Assembly (NCBI RefSeq): GCF_001591545.1
Contig: NZ_BCVC01000002.1
Location: forward strand, 186,001 to 250,000
Reading direction: 5' to 3'
From: Lederbergia lenta NBRC 16444
Lineage (GTDB): Bacteria; Bacillota; Bacilli; Bacillales; Bacillaceae_C
Length of the DNA: 64,000 nucleotides
Below are positions 44,022 to 52,818 of the stretch, piece after piece (position 1 is the stretch's first letter; every line of letters begins with the position of its first letter). The translations under genes and the position numbers were made by a program. A model generated the notes under the pieces. It was not told the DNA's origin. It searched no databases and was given only the letters and a program-made list of their open reading frames with translations.

Positions 44022-44103
44022 CTATTGGAATGAAAGTTATCGTATTACAATGTGGAAGCTATTGCTATACAATGTAAGTAGGTATTTAGGAGGGGGAAAA
44101 AAT

Positions 44104-44769
44104 ATGGGGTTATTTCGTGGGATTGGTAAAGGGCTAGGTGAAATTGCAGGAACCGTTGTTGGAGGTCCGATAAAGTTTGTTGGTGAAGTGGCGGGTGCAA
44201 AGTTATTAGAGGATATCGGGGATGGTGTGAAAGGGGCATCAACCTTTGCAGGTGATACGCTTGGTACTTTTACGGATGGAGCGATTCATACCGTTTCAGG
44301 TATAGTCCAAGATGATCAGTATAAACGTGAAGAAGGATTAGACGATATGGCAGAAGCGATTGGTCGGACTGCGCAAGGTGTATACAATACAGCTAAAAAT
44401 GCTGTGCAAAATTGTGAGAAAGTGATTGTTGGTGCGAGGGATGGTGATATGGAGATGGTAAAAAAAGGCGGTGCAGGAATTGTTACTACTGTAGCAGTTG
44501 GAGCATTTGCCATCGGTGTAATTGATGTATTAGATGGGCCCGATGGTACAGATGCTAGTACACAAATGGCCTTAGATCAACAGACTCCAGACACGCATGA
44601 TGTACAACCACATCATGTAGACGGTTATACGAGAGCCGATGGAACTGTAGTATCAGATTATTATCGTGATGGAGATGGAAATCCCAATACCCAATTGACG
44701 GAAGAGCAAGGCGGGGGTTATGAACGTTCTAATCCTGATGGAGATCCGAATAATAACTTGCGTGGGTAA
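44104..44769 (+). CDS. Glycine-rich protein of unknown function
   Basis: A 221-residue protein without a recognisable family. The N-terminal half is rich in Gly, Ala and Val (MGLFRGIGKGLGEIAGTVVGG, GGAGIVTTVAVGAFAIGVIDV), with one hydrophobic stretch near residue 125. The C-terminal half is polar, with DGYTRADGTVVSDYYRDGDGNP-type repeats of D/G/N that could bind calcium or be extracellular. The ATG at 44,104 follows AGGAGGGGG. Stand-alone gene between two terminators. Confidence 0.6.
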   Translation: MGLFRGIGKGLGEIAGTVVGGPIKFVGEVAGAKLLEDIGDGVKGASTFAGDTLGTFTDGAIHTVSGIVQDDQYKREEGLDDMAEAIGRTAQGVYNTAKNAVQNCEKVIVGARDGDMEMVKKGGAGIVTTVAVGAFAIGVIDVLDGPDGTDASTQMALDQQTPDTHDVQPHHVDGYTRADGTVVSDYYRDGDGNPNTQLTEEQGGGYERSNPDGDPNNNLRG

Positions 44770-44800
44770 GAATAAGAGATACATATCGCTTTATTGTAAC

Positions 44801-44852
44801 TGAAATACATTACCTTTTCTGGAGAAGAGGTGGATGTGTTTCATTATTTTTT
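44801..44852 (+). terminator. Terminator-like hairpin
   Basis: TGAAATACAT...TACCT pairs with AGGTGGATGTGTTTCA, followed by a T run. Confidence 0.6.
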
Positions 44853-44881
44853 CATCATAGGTAATACATGGAGGAATATGA

Positions 44882-45088
44882 ATGAAGAAAAAGGATTCAC
44901 CTGAAGAAATAATTTTCACAGCAATCATTTTTTTATCTTTATGGATCTATTTTAAAACTAGTGATCTATCTACCACTTTAAGTGTAGGGGTTGGATTGAC
45001 TATATTATATATACTGATATTAGTGATACGTAGTATACTTCATAAAAGAAAAACCTTAATGTCTGGGATGATAAGATTGATCAGATGA
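44882..45088 (+). CDS. Membrane-anchor half of a frameshifted Mrr-type nuclease
   Basis: 68 residues with two hydrophobic segments (IIFTAIIFLSLWIYF; LSVGVGLTILYILILVI) and a basic tail. It overlaps the next frame by four bases. In related proteins of this type the two helices are fused to the nuclease domain. Here the fusion frame is lost after LMSG at a run of three G (45,063-45,065); one more G would restore it. Confidence 0.7.
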   Translation: MKKKDSPEEIIFTAIIFLSLWIYFKTSDLSTTLSVGVGLTILYILILVIRSILHKRKTLMSGMIRLIR

Positions 45089-45438
45089 CTGGAAAGCAAT
45101 TTGAAGAATATTTATATCATTTGCTATCGAAAAAGGGATATAAGGTTAGATTAACCAAAACTACTGGTGATTTTGGGGCCGATTTGCTTTTAACCTCACC
45201 TACTGGAAAGTGCATTGTTGTTCAAGTTAAAAGATACAAAAAGAATGTCGGGATAAAAGCGGTGCAGGAGGTTGGAACAGCTATGCCTCACTATCAAGCA
45301 TCTGAAGCGTGGGTCGTTACAAATAGTTATTATACAAAAGCTGCTTGCACATTAGCGAAGTCAAATGATGTTCATCTATATAATAGAGAGGATCTAATTA
45401 ATTGGATCGTTAAGGTGAAAAAGACGAAAGTGAGCTAA
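45085..45438 (+). CDS. Mrr-type restriction endonuclease-like domain
   Basis: A 117-residue PD-(D/E)XK nuclease domain. The catalytic elements are FGADLLL (Asp) and IVVQVKRYKK (Q-x-K), with KAVQEVGTAMPHYQASEAWVVTNS as the conserved follow-on. Such domains cleave modified DNA or serve in DNA repair. Translating back in this frame gives DDKIDQ just before the Met, consistent with a once continuous membrane-anchored protein. No ribosome-binding site precedes the ATG, so expression depends on coupling to the upstream frame. Confidence 0.75.
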   Translation: MTGKQFEEYLYHLLSKKGYKVRLTKTTGDFGADLLLTSPTGKCIVVQVKRYKKNVGIKAVQEVGTAMPHYQASEAWVVTNSYYTKAACTLAKSNDVHLYNREDLINWIVKVKKTKVS

Positions 45439-45506
45439 AGGTATTACCGATTATTATTATAAAGTGTTAAAATATTAGCAATACATAAAAAGGAAGGGTG
45501 TTAATC

Positions 45507-46259
45507 ATGCAGAAAGCTGTATCGATCATCCATAAAGGTCTTGAACTTCGCGGTATGGAGCATATGCCTGAAGGGGAAAAACTGCCAGCCGTCATCTTAT
45601 TTCATGGATTTACTGGAACGAAGCTTGAGCCGCATCGCTTATTCTTAAAGATTTCACGGGAATTGGAAGCGAAGGGTATTGCAAGTTTCCGTTTCGATTT
45701 TCTTGGTAGTGGTGAGAGTGATGGGAATTTTGAAGATATGACTGTGTCAGGAGAATTGGAAGAGGCAGAATCAATATTCAATTATGTTAAATCCCATCCG
45801 CAAGTTGATGAAGACAAAATAATCATACTTGGGCTTAGTATGGGCGGCCTTATCGCTAGTTTACTTGCAGGAAAGTTGTCTACCGAGATTGAGAAGTTAA
45901 TTTTGATGGCTCCTGCTGGGACAATAGGTAATTCAATAGAACCGATGATTAATTCTGTTCCTTTTATTGCAAGCCATGATGCGTATGATCATGGTGGCAA
46001 TCTTGTGGGAAAAGCGTTTCTTGAAGATGTAAAAAACCTTGAAGTATGGTCGCAGTCTGCCAAATATAAGGGAAAGGTATTGCTAATTCATGGTACAAAG
46101 GATGAGGCTGTCCCCTTTGAGGTTTCCAATCTCTATATTGAAAATAGTTATAAAGCTCAGGCTAGCCTTCTACCAATCGAAGGGGGCGATCACACCTTCA
46201 ATGCTTATTATTGGGAAAAAGCTGTGATTGATGCGATCCTTGAATTTGCAATAAAATAG
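45507..46259 (+). CDS. Alpha/beta hydrolase (esterase)
   Basis: A 250-residue serine hydrolase. The oxyanion segment LFHGFTGTK, nucleophile S111 in GLSMGG, acid in HGTKDEAVP and base in GGDHTF form the catalytic triad. The pattern resembles cinnamoyl/feruloyl esterase-like and acylglycerol-type hydrolases. No signal peptide. The ATG at 45,507 follows GGAAGGGTG. Confidence 0.88.
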   Translation: MQKAVSIIHKGLELRGMEHMPEGEKLPAVILFHGFTGTKLEPHRLFLKISRELEAKGIASFRFDFLGSGESDGNFEDMTVSGELEEAESIFNYVKSHPQVDEDKIIILGLSMGGLIASLLAGKLSTEIEKLILMAPAGTIGNSIEPMINSVPFIASHDAYDHGGNLVGKAFLEDVKNLEVWSQSAKYKGKVLLIHGTKDEAVPFEVSNLYIENSYKAQASLLPIEGGDHTFNAYYWEKAVIDAILEFAIK

Positions 46260-46348
46260 AATGGTTAAACGGAACCATTATTTATTTCGATCGTGTAACG
46301 TGATTGCTGTTGATGAACCAACTTTTTTAGTATGGGAGTGACCACACT

Positions 46349-46510
46349 ATCAAAAAAGATAAGCAGGAAAATGAGATGGCAACCGGTATAGCAATTGGTG
46401 TCGCACTAGGAATCCCCTTGGGCATTGCGCTTGATAATATCGCAATTGGTATTGCTATTGGAATTGCAATTGGATGTGGAATAGGTAGCGCCAGTACAAA
46501 AAAGAAATGA
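46349..46510 (+). CDS. Small glycine-zipper membrane protein
   Basis: 53 residues when read from an ATC codon at 46,349, or 44 from the ATG at 46,376. The core is a repeat of G-I-A-I (MATGIAIGVALGIPLGIALDN, IGIAIGIAIGCGIG) and the tail is KKK. GGGAGTGA is placed seven bases before the ATC, which suggests a mutated or rare initiation codon; a weaker AGGA precedes the ATG. The zipper suggests helix packing in a membrane. Function unknown. Confidence 0.6.
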   Translation: MKKDKQENEMATGIAIGVALGIPLGIALDNIAIGIAIGIAIGCGIGSASTKKK

Positions 46511-46530
46511 ACATTCGTGATGAGAAATAC

Positions 46531-46566
46531 AGTAACCCCCCTTTTTTATAGGGAGGTTACTTTTTT
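46531..46566 (+). terminator. Terminator after the glycine-zipper gene
   Basis: GTAACCCCCCT/AGGGAGGTTAC stem, T6 tail. Confidence 0.9.
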
Positions 46567-46795
46567 AATAATGTGAGAAGATAATGAACTATGCTACATT
46601 TTCGGAGCTCAGTAACAGTTGCAGTGGTTGAAGTCTTTTTAGTCGGCTCTTAGTATCATTGGAATACAGTACACTTACAATTACGTTCTATGAGTATTAA
46701 TAAAACATAGTATAGATAGTTGTTTCGTACCTTTAGCGATAGATGAGGATGGTTTATAATAATTGATAATCTATCTGTAGAAGGGGAATCAACCT

Positions 46796-48172
46796 ATGAG
46801 AAAGCTTTTATATGGATTCGTTATTTTAATTTTTATATTAACAGCATGTTCATCAAAGGAAAAACCGGCGGAAAAGTCAAAATCTACTGAAAAGCAAACC
46901 GAAAGTATAGCTACGGAAAAACCAATAGAAAGTGGGTATAAACCAAAAGAAGTAGAGTACTATGATATTGAAAATGTTGATCGAGAGTTTACAGATGTTG
47001 AAAAAGAATTACTACGGCATCCAGGTATTTACAGTGGCGATCAGTACGACGAGGGAAAGGTAAATGAGGCACTGGAACAATTACCTGATGATTTAACTCA
47101 AGAACAATATTTAGAAGAAATGCTTTATTTGCTAGCAGAAGATTTTCATGAAGAAATGCAAACATTAGTGAATTTTGATTCTAGCGTTGAGGTAAATGTT
47201 GATCGTCCTGATGAAACGGTAAATTCACCTACATTAAAAACTGCCCATTATGCAATTTTAATTGATGCGAGTGGGAGTATGAAGGCGATGTCTGGAAATA
47301 AGACGAGAATGGAAGCCGCAAAAGCAGCAGTGAAAGAATTTGCCGAGCAAGTGCCTGAGAATGCAACAATATCCATGCGTGTATACGGTCATGAAGGAAC
47401 TGGAAGTGATACAGATAAAAAGTTATCTTGTAGCAGTTCGGAGAATCTATATAATGATCATTTTAATCAGAAAGAATTCCAGCAATCTTTGGATAAAGTA
47501 AAACCAGCAGGTTGGACGCCAATTGCTTTAGCTTTGGAGAGTGTGAAAGAAGATATCCCAGAAAATACGGATGATGTCGTTGTTTATGTAGTTAGTGACG
47601 GGATTGAGACTTGTGATGGAGATCCAGTTAAAGCAGCGAAAGAACTGGTGGATGCGGATATTCAAACAGTTGTTAATATCATCGGTTTTGATGTAGATGA
47701 CGCCGGCCAAACACTACTGAAAGAAGTTGCAAGTGCAGGTAATGGAGAATTTACTTATGTGAATTCAGAACGTGACTTTAAAAATTATATGAAAGTACAA
47801 TATGAAGAGATTCAGAAGAAGTGGATGGAATGGAAGGAAACTGGAAAATCGGAGGCTTATGAAATAAAAGAGCAAAAGAAAGAATTGGCTTACAGTACAA
47901 AAGAAAGCATGAAAGCAAAAAGTATCCAAGAGAAAGAACGACTCAAAATGGCTCAAATATATTTAAAAGACAGATTTGCTGACTATGATCATCCAGCATC
48001 AAAAATGTTTTCGATGATTGTTGATTATGGAGACGCTAAATGGAGATATGCCGTAGACACTGGAAACCAGGCTTGGAGAGAAAGTGTTGATAACGGGAAT
48101 GCAGAATGGAACGATTATGTGGATGAAGGAAATAAGAAAATTAATGAAACGATAGATAAGAAGAATGAATAG
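46796..48172 (+). CDS. Lipoprotein with von Willebrand A domain
   Basis: A 458-residue surface lipoprotein. The signal peptide ends FILTAC (Cys18), followed by a Lys/Glu/Ser-rich linker. The vWA domain (about 150-330) has a MIDAS motif, D157-A-S-G-S, with the matching T (GWTPIALAL) and D (VVSDGIETC). A long charged helix follows, then residues 405-458 contain five 11-residue repeats of the form W/F-x-x-x-V-D-x-G-N/D-x-x. It may bind a protein ligand or the cell wall. It stands alone. Confidence 0.85.
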   Translation: MRKLLYGFVILIFILTACSSKEKPAEKSKSTEKQTESIATEKPIESGYKPKEVEYYDIENVDREFTDVEKELLRHPGIYSGDQYDEGKVNEALEQLPDDLTQEQYLEEMLYLLAEDFHEEMQTLVNFDSSVEVNVDRPDETVNSPTLKTAHYAILIDASGSMKAMSGNKTRMEAAKAAVKEFAEQVPENATISMRVYGHEGTGSDTDKKLSCSSSENLYNDHFNQKEFQQSLDKVKPAGWTPIALALESVKEDIPENTDDVVVYVVSDGIETCDGDPVKAAKELVDADIQTVVNIIGFDVDDAGQTLLKEVASAGNGEFTYVNSERDFKNYMKVQYEEIQKKWMEWKETGKSEAYEIKEQKKELAYSTKESMKAKSIQEKERLKMAQIYLKDRFADYDHPASKMFSMIVDYGDAKWRYAVDTGNQAWRESVDNGNAEWNDYVDEGNKKINETIDKKNE

Positions 48173-48354
48173 ATACAAGAACGGATAAGGCTACGAGAGT
48201 TTAAGGTCGTAAGCTTATTAAAAATAAATCTTTGTTTTTAATATTTTGATAGAACATATGTTTCTTTTCTGTTTTTTTCTGTTATACTAATATTAAAGTT
48301 GTATTAAGTGAGATAGGACGGTTGGCCGCTTACCCGAGAAGGGAGGTGGTGTTG

Positions 48355-48462
48355 ATGACAGTATATGAGGCATTGAGTGTTGTTGGACAGTTTAGTATTG
48401 TGGCAATCAGTGTTCTAACATTAATCGTATCACTTGTCATCTATAACAACAAAAAGAAATAA
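48355..48462 (+). CDS. Type I toxin-antitoxin holin-like small toxin
   Basis: A 35-residue peptide starting MTVYEALSVVGQFSIVAISVL and ending in a basic NNKKK tail: one membrane helix of the putative holin-like toxin class found in bacilli and lactobacilli. It starts at ATG after GGGAGGTGG. The 5' leader carries AGGACGGTT and the region at the stop AACCGTCCT, so the mRNA can fold end to end and hide the ribosome-binding site. A strong terminator follows at 48,551. Confidence 0.78.
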   Translation: MTVYEALSVVGQFSIVAISVLTLIVSLVIYNNKKK

Positions 48463-48672
48463 CCGTCCTCCACTGCCTAAGGATTACGGTTATTTCATTT
48501 ACCTCAATTAGCTGGGCCAGCCGTACACGTTGCGGCATACAACTGGATGAACCGAGTGTTGGAGCACTCGGTCTTTTTTTAAGGTAACCAGGTATAAGAT
48601 TCTGAGAAGTGTCTCTATCCTAGTTTTGACGTACATGAGTATGTCTACACTGACATTCTGTACTCTTTTTAT
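48450..48672 (-). ncRNA. Predicted antisense antitoxin RNA
   Basis: On the minus strand, TTGCAT-N16-TATAAT lies at about 48,680-48,708. A transcript starting near 48,672 would run antisense through the toxin terminator and 3' region, ending near the AACCGT...GGACGGTT hairpin and T-rich stretch at about 48,450-48,489. This arrangement is typical of type I systems (RatA/SR4-like). The ends are estimates. Confidence 0.5.
48551..48580 (+). terminator. Terminator of the toxin mRNA
   Basis: ACCGAGTG-TTGGAG-CACTCGGT hairpin with C and T7. Confidence 0.93.
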
Positions 48673-48768
48673 TATATTACTATTATACGATGAAATATGC
48701 AGAATGCAAAGGATTGATGAAAGATTTTTAGGTACAATCACCTATATTATGTGAAGCATCTTATCTCA

Positions 48769-49794
48769 TCATTTTTTGCTTTCAGGCTCAGCTACTTTTA
48801 CAAGGAGTTTACCTTTATTCGTTCCCTCAAATAGGCCAATGAATGCTTCTGGAATGTTTTCAAAGCCTTCAATAATTGTTTCTTCGTATTGCAATTTTCC
48901 TTCGCTTAACCATTTTCCAAGCTGTTCGGCAGCTTCAGTGACTTGATTGCTGTAATCCCCAACAAGGAAACCTTTCATCAGGGAGCGGGTTTTTACGAGC
49001 TTGCTTTGTACTCTTGGACCAATATCGGCTTCTGTTTTGTTATAACTGGAAATAGCACCGCAAACTGGGATGCGAGCAAAGTTATTTAAGTGTTGCATGA
49101 CTGCATCTGAAATGTCTCCACCGACGTTATCAAAATAGACATCCACACCATTTGGACATGCCGTTTCAATAGCTTTTTCGATATTTTTTTCTGTTTTATA
49201 ATTGATCACTTCGTCAAAGCCCAATTTCTCTTTTAAAAGTTGGGCTTTTTCATCCGTACCTGCGATACCAACGACTCTAGCACCTTGAATTTTTGCTATT
49301 TGTCCTACAATCGAACCAACAGCACCCGCTGCTCCAGAAACGACAACCGTTTCACCTGCTTGCGGCTTGCCGATGTCAAGCAGTCCAAAATAAGCAGTTA
49401 ACCCAGTCATACCAAGCACACCAAGATAAGTAGTGATAGGAGCAACAGAAGGATCTATTTTTCTAACGGCTTTTTCATTTGCAACTGAATATAGTTCCCA
49501 ACCTAAACTTCCAAGTACAAAATCACCTTTTTTAAAATGAGAGGATTTCGACTCAATGATTTCTCCAATCACTCCTCCTTCCATCACTTCTCCAACTGGA
49601 AAAGGCTGAACATAAGACTTTACATCTGCCATTCGTCCTCGCATATAAGGATCAACAGATACATATAACGTGTGAATAAGAACTTCACCGCTATTAATAC
49701 TAGGAATTTCCTTATCGATAAATGAAAAAGTATCCTTGTCTGGCATACCTTCTGGACGTTTAGCTAAAATGATTTGTTTATTGTTCATGCTCAT
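48769..49794 (-). CDS. NADP-dependent zinc-less MDR oxidoreductase (YfmJ-like)
   Basis: A 341-residue medium-chain dehydrogenase/reductase of the alkenal/prostaglandin reductase type. N-terminal ILAKRPEGMP, DPYMRGRM, and the Rossmann segment VVSGAAGAVGSIVGQIAKIQGARVVGIAG followed by YFDNVGG are typical. It reduces alpha,beta-unsaturated aldehydes or ketones with NADPH, a detoxification role. The ATG at 49,794 follows AGGAGG; the longer frame is not needed. Confidence 0.92.
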   Translation of the reverse strand: MSMNNKQIILAKRPEGMPDKDTFSFIDKEIPSINSGEVLIHTLYVSVDPYMRGRMADVKSYVQPFPVGEVMEGGVIGEIIESKSSHFKKGDFVLGSLGWELYSVANEKAVRKIDPSVAPITTYLGVLGMTGLTAYFGLLDIGKPQAGETVVVSGAAGAVGSIVGQIAKIQGARVVGIAGTDEKAQLLKEKLGFDEVINYKTEKNIEKAIETACPNGVDVYFDNVGGDISDAVMQHLNNFARIPVCGAISSYNKTEADIGPRVQSKLVKTRSLMKGFLVGDYSNQVTEAAEQLGKWLSEGKLQYEETIIEGFENIPEAFIGLFEGTNKGKLLVKVAEPESKK

Positions 49795-50049
49795 GTATTC
49801 CCTCCTAAAATTATTTTCATTCTTCCGTAACTGTAACATTCAAGCAAAATGTATTCAAAAGAACAGTTTACCCGCAAAATTGTTAAAGGATGAAAAGTTG
49901 TGATTTGTCTCACAAAAAAATGAACTTAATTAGTATATAATGATAAAGAAGAACCTCTTGGAAAAGGAAAAAATATATGTATAAGAGTAATGAATTCAAC
50001 CGAAGGGATCAATTATACATAATGAGTTGGATTGGATGGAGGGGAATAT

Positions 50050-50505
50050 TTGGCTACATTTTATAAAATTCTTGTTTTTATTCATATTATTTCAGCCATT
50101 CTTGGTATGGGGCCGGGTTTCATATTAAGTATGATTGCAAAATCGGCAAAAACGATGACGGAGTTGCGTAATGCTTACGTGATCAAGCGGCGACTTCATA
50201 TGATGGTGATGATAGGTGGCTTGTTATTAATCGGTACAGGTTTATTAATGGGGATGATTAATCCAAGCTTATTTCGTACGGGTTGGTATGTAGTAAGTTT
50301 AACTCTCTTTTTAATAGGACTAGCGATGGGACCTATTTTATTAGCTCCTTTATCAAAGCCTATTAAAGCTATTTTAGCTTCTCATAAAGGGGATGACATC
50401 CCAGCAGAATACGTACGTTTATCTAAGAAACTAGATGTATGTGAAAATATCGCGAATACTATTTTTTTCATTATTATCGTTCTAATGATATTAAAGCCTT
50501 TTTAG
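50050..50505 (+). CDS. DUF2269 family membrane protein
   Basis: A 151-residue four-helix membrane protein. The family pattern is KILVFIHIISAILGMGPGF near the start, RRLHMMVMIGGLLLIGTGLLMG in the middle and WYVVSLTLFLIG after it. Function unknown. A TTG start at 50,050 is preferred because GGAGGGGA is 6 bases upstream; the ATG at 50,032 would place that SD inside the gene. Confidence 0.8.
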   Translation: MATFYKILVFIHIISAILGMGPGFILSMIAKSAKTMTELRNAYVIKRRLHMMVMIGGLLLIGTGLLMGMINPSLFRTGWYVVSLTLFLIGLAMGPILLAPLSKPIKAILASHKGDDIPAEYVRLSKKLDVCENIANTIFFIIIVLMILKPF

Positions 50506-50507
50506 CG

Positions 50508-50533
50508 AAAGTCAGCCTCTAGGTTGGCTTTTT
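50508..50533 (+). terminator. Terminator after the DUF2269 gene
   Basis: AAAGTCAGCCT/AGGTTGGCTTT stem, T tail. Confidence 0.85.
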
Positions 50534-50644
50534 CTATATAATCGAATATATTACTTTTTTAATAAGAGATAAATTGTTATGATGATAAGCAATCGGAAGG
50601 AAAATTTGATAGCGCATACAAACCGAGAGGGAGTGGAACGGAAA

Positions 50645-51361
50645 ATGAAAATTAAAGCATTAGCCCATCGAGGGTATCCTGTTAAATATCCAGAAAATAC
50701 GTTGTCTGCTTATCATGCTGCTTATGATCTTGGGTTTACTCATCTGGAACTAGATGTTCATTTAAGTAAAGATGGAATTCCTGTCCTTATGCATGATATC
50801 ACTGTCGATCGAATGACGAATGGAAAAGGAAGGGTAAAAGATTTTACATATGAAGAATTAAGAGACCTTCGAGTTGGTGAAAAGGAGACGATTCCCACCT
50901 TAGAAGAGGCATTGCGATTTGCTAAAGGTAAAATGATGGTAAGTATTGAGTTGAAACAACATGGTGATCTGTATAATGGCTTGGAAGAAGCAGTACTCAA
51001 TGTAATCTTAAAAACAGGAATGTTAGATCACGTATATGTAAATTCATTTGACCATTATGCAATAATAAATATGCGCAAGTTATCAGATGATATGGAGCTC
51101 GGCATTATTCAACATGGGGCTTCTCCAGCTGTGATTCCATTTATGAAGGAAATAAAAGCAACTTATTTGTCTTTAAGAGTGGAATATTTAACGGACTATT
51201 ACGTTCAACTTTGCGAAGAAGCAGGAATCACAATTGTCGTTTGGCCAGTAGATACAGAATGGCAATTTAAAAAGATGCAACGTTATCCATCGGTACTCGG
51301 GACAACGAATAAATTGGAGTTTTTCAAGCAAATGTATGAGCAGAAATACGCGAAAAATTGA
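50645..51361 (+). CDS. Glycerophosphodiester phosphodiesterase
   Basis: A 238-residue GDPD TIM-barrel enzyme, cytoplasmic. Catalytic HRGYPVKYPENT (His and Arg), ELDVHLSKDGIPVLMHD (Glu, Asp, His) and SIELKQ (Glu) are complete. It hydrolyses glycerophosphodiesters to glycerol-3-phosphate and an alcohol. The ATG at 50,645 is chosen for family N-terminus and a purine-rich upstream site. Confidence 0.93.
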   Translation: MKIKALAHRGYPVKYPENTLSAYHAAYDLGFTHLELDVHLSKDGIPVLMHDITVDRMTNGKGRVKDFTYEELRDLRVGEKETIPTLEEALRFAKGKMMVSIELKQHGDLYNGLEEAVLNVILKTGMLDHVYVNSFDHYAIINMRKLSDDMELGIIQHGASPAVIPFMKEIKATYLSLRVEYLTDYYVQLCEEAGITIVVWPVDTEWQFKKMQRYPSVLGTTNKLEFFKQMYEQKYAKN

Positions 51362-51459
51362 AAGTTGAATTTCGAATAAAAAGAGGATCCAGCGTATCAA
51401 TGAGTTCCGTATTCTATCACAAAACGTTAATATACAGCTAAAAATGTGTATCAAATTGC

Positions 51460-51481
51460 ACCGCAATCTGCGGTTTTTTTT
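51460..51481 (+). terminator. Terminator after the GDPD gene
   Basis: ACCGCA-ATC-TGCGGT and T8. Confidence 0.88.
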
Positions 51482-51615
51482 GTTTTCAGCCAATAAGATA
51501 GCCCAGTCCGATATGTTACGAATGGAGCTATAATTTGTAGTTATTTTTGCTTTCTATTCCCGTAAATCACTCGTTAATTTTAGTATATTCTATCACAAAC
51601 TTACCCTGATACTCT

Positions 51616-51999
51616 TTAACCAATTTTAATTCCGAATCCAATCCATCTTCCATCTATATCTTCAATTACAAATTCTTTATTATTGTAATCAGTATTGTCT
51701 AGAGTACGGACTATTTTTACGTTGGAATGGATGAACTCTTTTTGAAGTTCATCTTGATCTTTTGTGATAAAGTAAGCATCATACCCGTAGCCATATAAAT
51801 CTCTATTTGGAATTACTTTTTGTCCGTTAGATTTAGTTAAGATAATTTCAGTGGTATCACGATATAAGCAAATATGAGGTTCATTTGAGTCCATATACTG
51901 AACAACATTAAATCCCATCTTCTGTTCATAAAAGTTTGCTGTTTTAATAATATCTGGAGTCGGGAATACACAGTGTGACTCTAATAAAAAGTGCTTCAT
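51616..51999 (-). CDS. Glyoxalase/bleomycin-resistance-like protein
   Basis: A 127-residue VOC-fold protein: PDIIKTANFYEQKMGFNVV, then EPHICLYRDTTEIIL, and EFVIEDIDGRWIGFG at the end. One or two metal ligands (His in HCVFP, Glu) are visible. The function may be isomerase, dioxygenase or ligand binding. The ATG at 51,999 follows AAAGGAGAA. Confidence 0.75.
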   Translation of the reverse strand: MKHFLLESHCVFPTPDIIKTANFYEQKMGFNVVQYMDSNEPHICLYRDTTEIILTKSNGQKVIPNRDLYGYGYDAYFITKDQDELQKEFIHSNVKIVRTLDNTDYNNKEFVIEDIDGRWIGFGIKIG

Positions 52000-52358
52000 T
52001 TTGCATTCTCCTTTAAAATTCAATTGTGGTCACTTTACATTTCTATTTCGGAGTTAGATAATCCTTCTTTCACTAAATTGTCTATTCGTTAATAAATGGG
52101 CCAACATATCTTCCACTAATTGTACAAGAGTTAAGCCTGTATGAGTATTGCAATATTTTCGAGATTAAAACGAAAACCTCCATGTTACATCTTCCGGATT
52201 GTGGTACTTTGGTGTAATTTAAATCCAACATCCCTAATTATGTTCGTATAGGGTTATCTTTTTGGTGGTAAAATGAATCAGGATGTAGCCTCATCAATAG
52301 ATTTGCTTTTTCAAATGTGATAATATTAGCCCTTAAGTATATAGAGGACGTGATCAAT
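52000..52358. other. Intergenic region without gene
   Basis: No ORF, terminator or clear promoter was seen apart from AT-rich stretches. It separates the divergent glyoxalase-like and GIY-YIG genes, so both promoters should be here. Confidence 0.4.
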
Positions 52359-52733
52359 ATGATAAATATTAAAGAACCTGCTGCAGATATAACCATTACG
52401 CAACGCAAACAAGTAATCGAGAATGATGAAGCGCCAATTAAACCAATCTATGGATTTATCGACTTTCATGAAATTCCCCGTGACAAAGGCGGTATTTTCC
52501 AGTTTTATAATGAGCGTGATGAGCTTTTGTTTGTAGGGAAGGCACGAAAGCTTCGCCAACGTATAAAGAAACATTTTGAAGATACCGTTTCACCAATCAA
52601 AAATCATCGGAATGAGGTCAAAAAAATTACCGTTTCGATCGTAGAAGATCCAACAGACCGTGAAATTTATGAAACTTATTTGATTAACACAAAACAAGCG
52701 AAGTATAATGTCGATAAAGTTTTTTACAAATAA
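52359..52733 (+). CDS. GIY-YIG nuclease domain protein (UvrC N-domain-like)
   Basis: A 124-residue protein holding a single GIY-YIG-type fold: GGIFQFYNERDELLFVGKARKLRQRIKKHF corresponds to the GIY and YIG strands and the Arg of the family, with a later Glu in IYETYLINTKQAKYN. The first element reads GIF instead of GIY, and the second FVG instead of YVG. It resembles the B. subtilis YurQ group. The role may be DNA repair or be unrelated to nuclease action. Confidence 0.8.
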   Translation: MINIKEPAADITITQRKQVIENDEAPIKPIYGFIDFHEIPRDKGGIFQFYNERDELLFVGKARKLRQRIKKHFEDTVSPIKNHRNEVKKITVSIVEDPTDREIYETYLINTKQAKYNVDKVFYK

Positions 52734-52780
52734 AAGTCGTTTAGAAAGCAACTTGGTAATAGCTCTTAGATTTGAAGACA

Positions 52781-52818
52781 AAAGGTAGTTGGAATCATCT
52801 CATTCCAACTACCTTTTT
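52781..52818 (+). terminator. Terminator after the GIY-YIG gene
   Basis: Perfect 15-bp stem AAAGGTAGTTGGAAT and complement, six-base loop, T tail. Confidence 0.92.
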
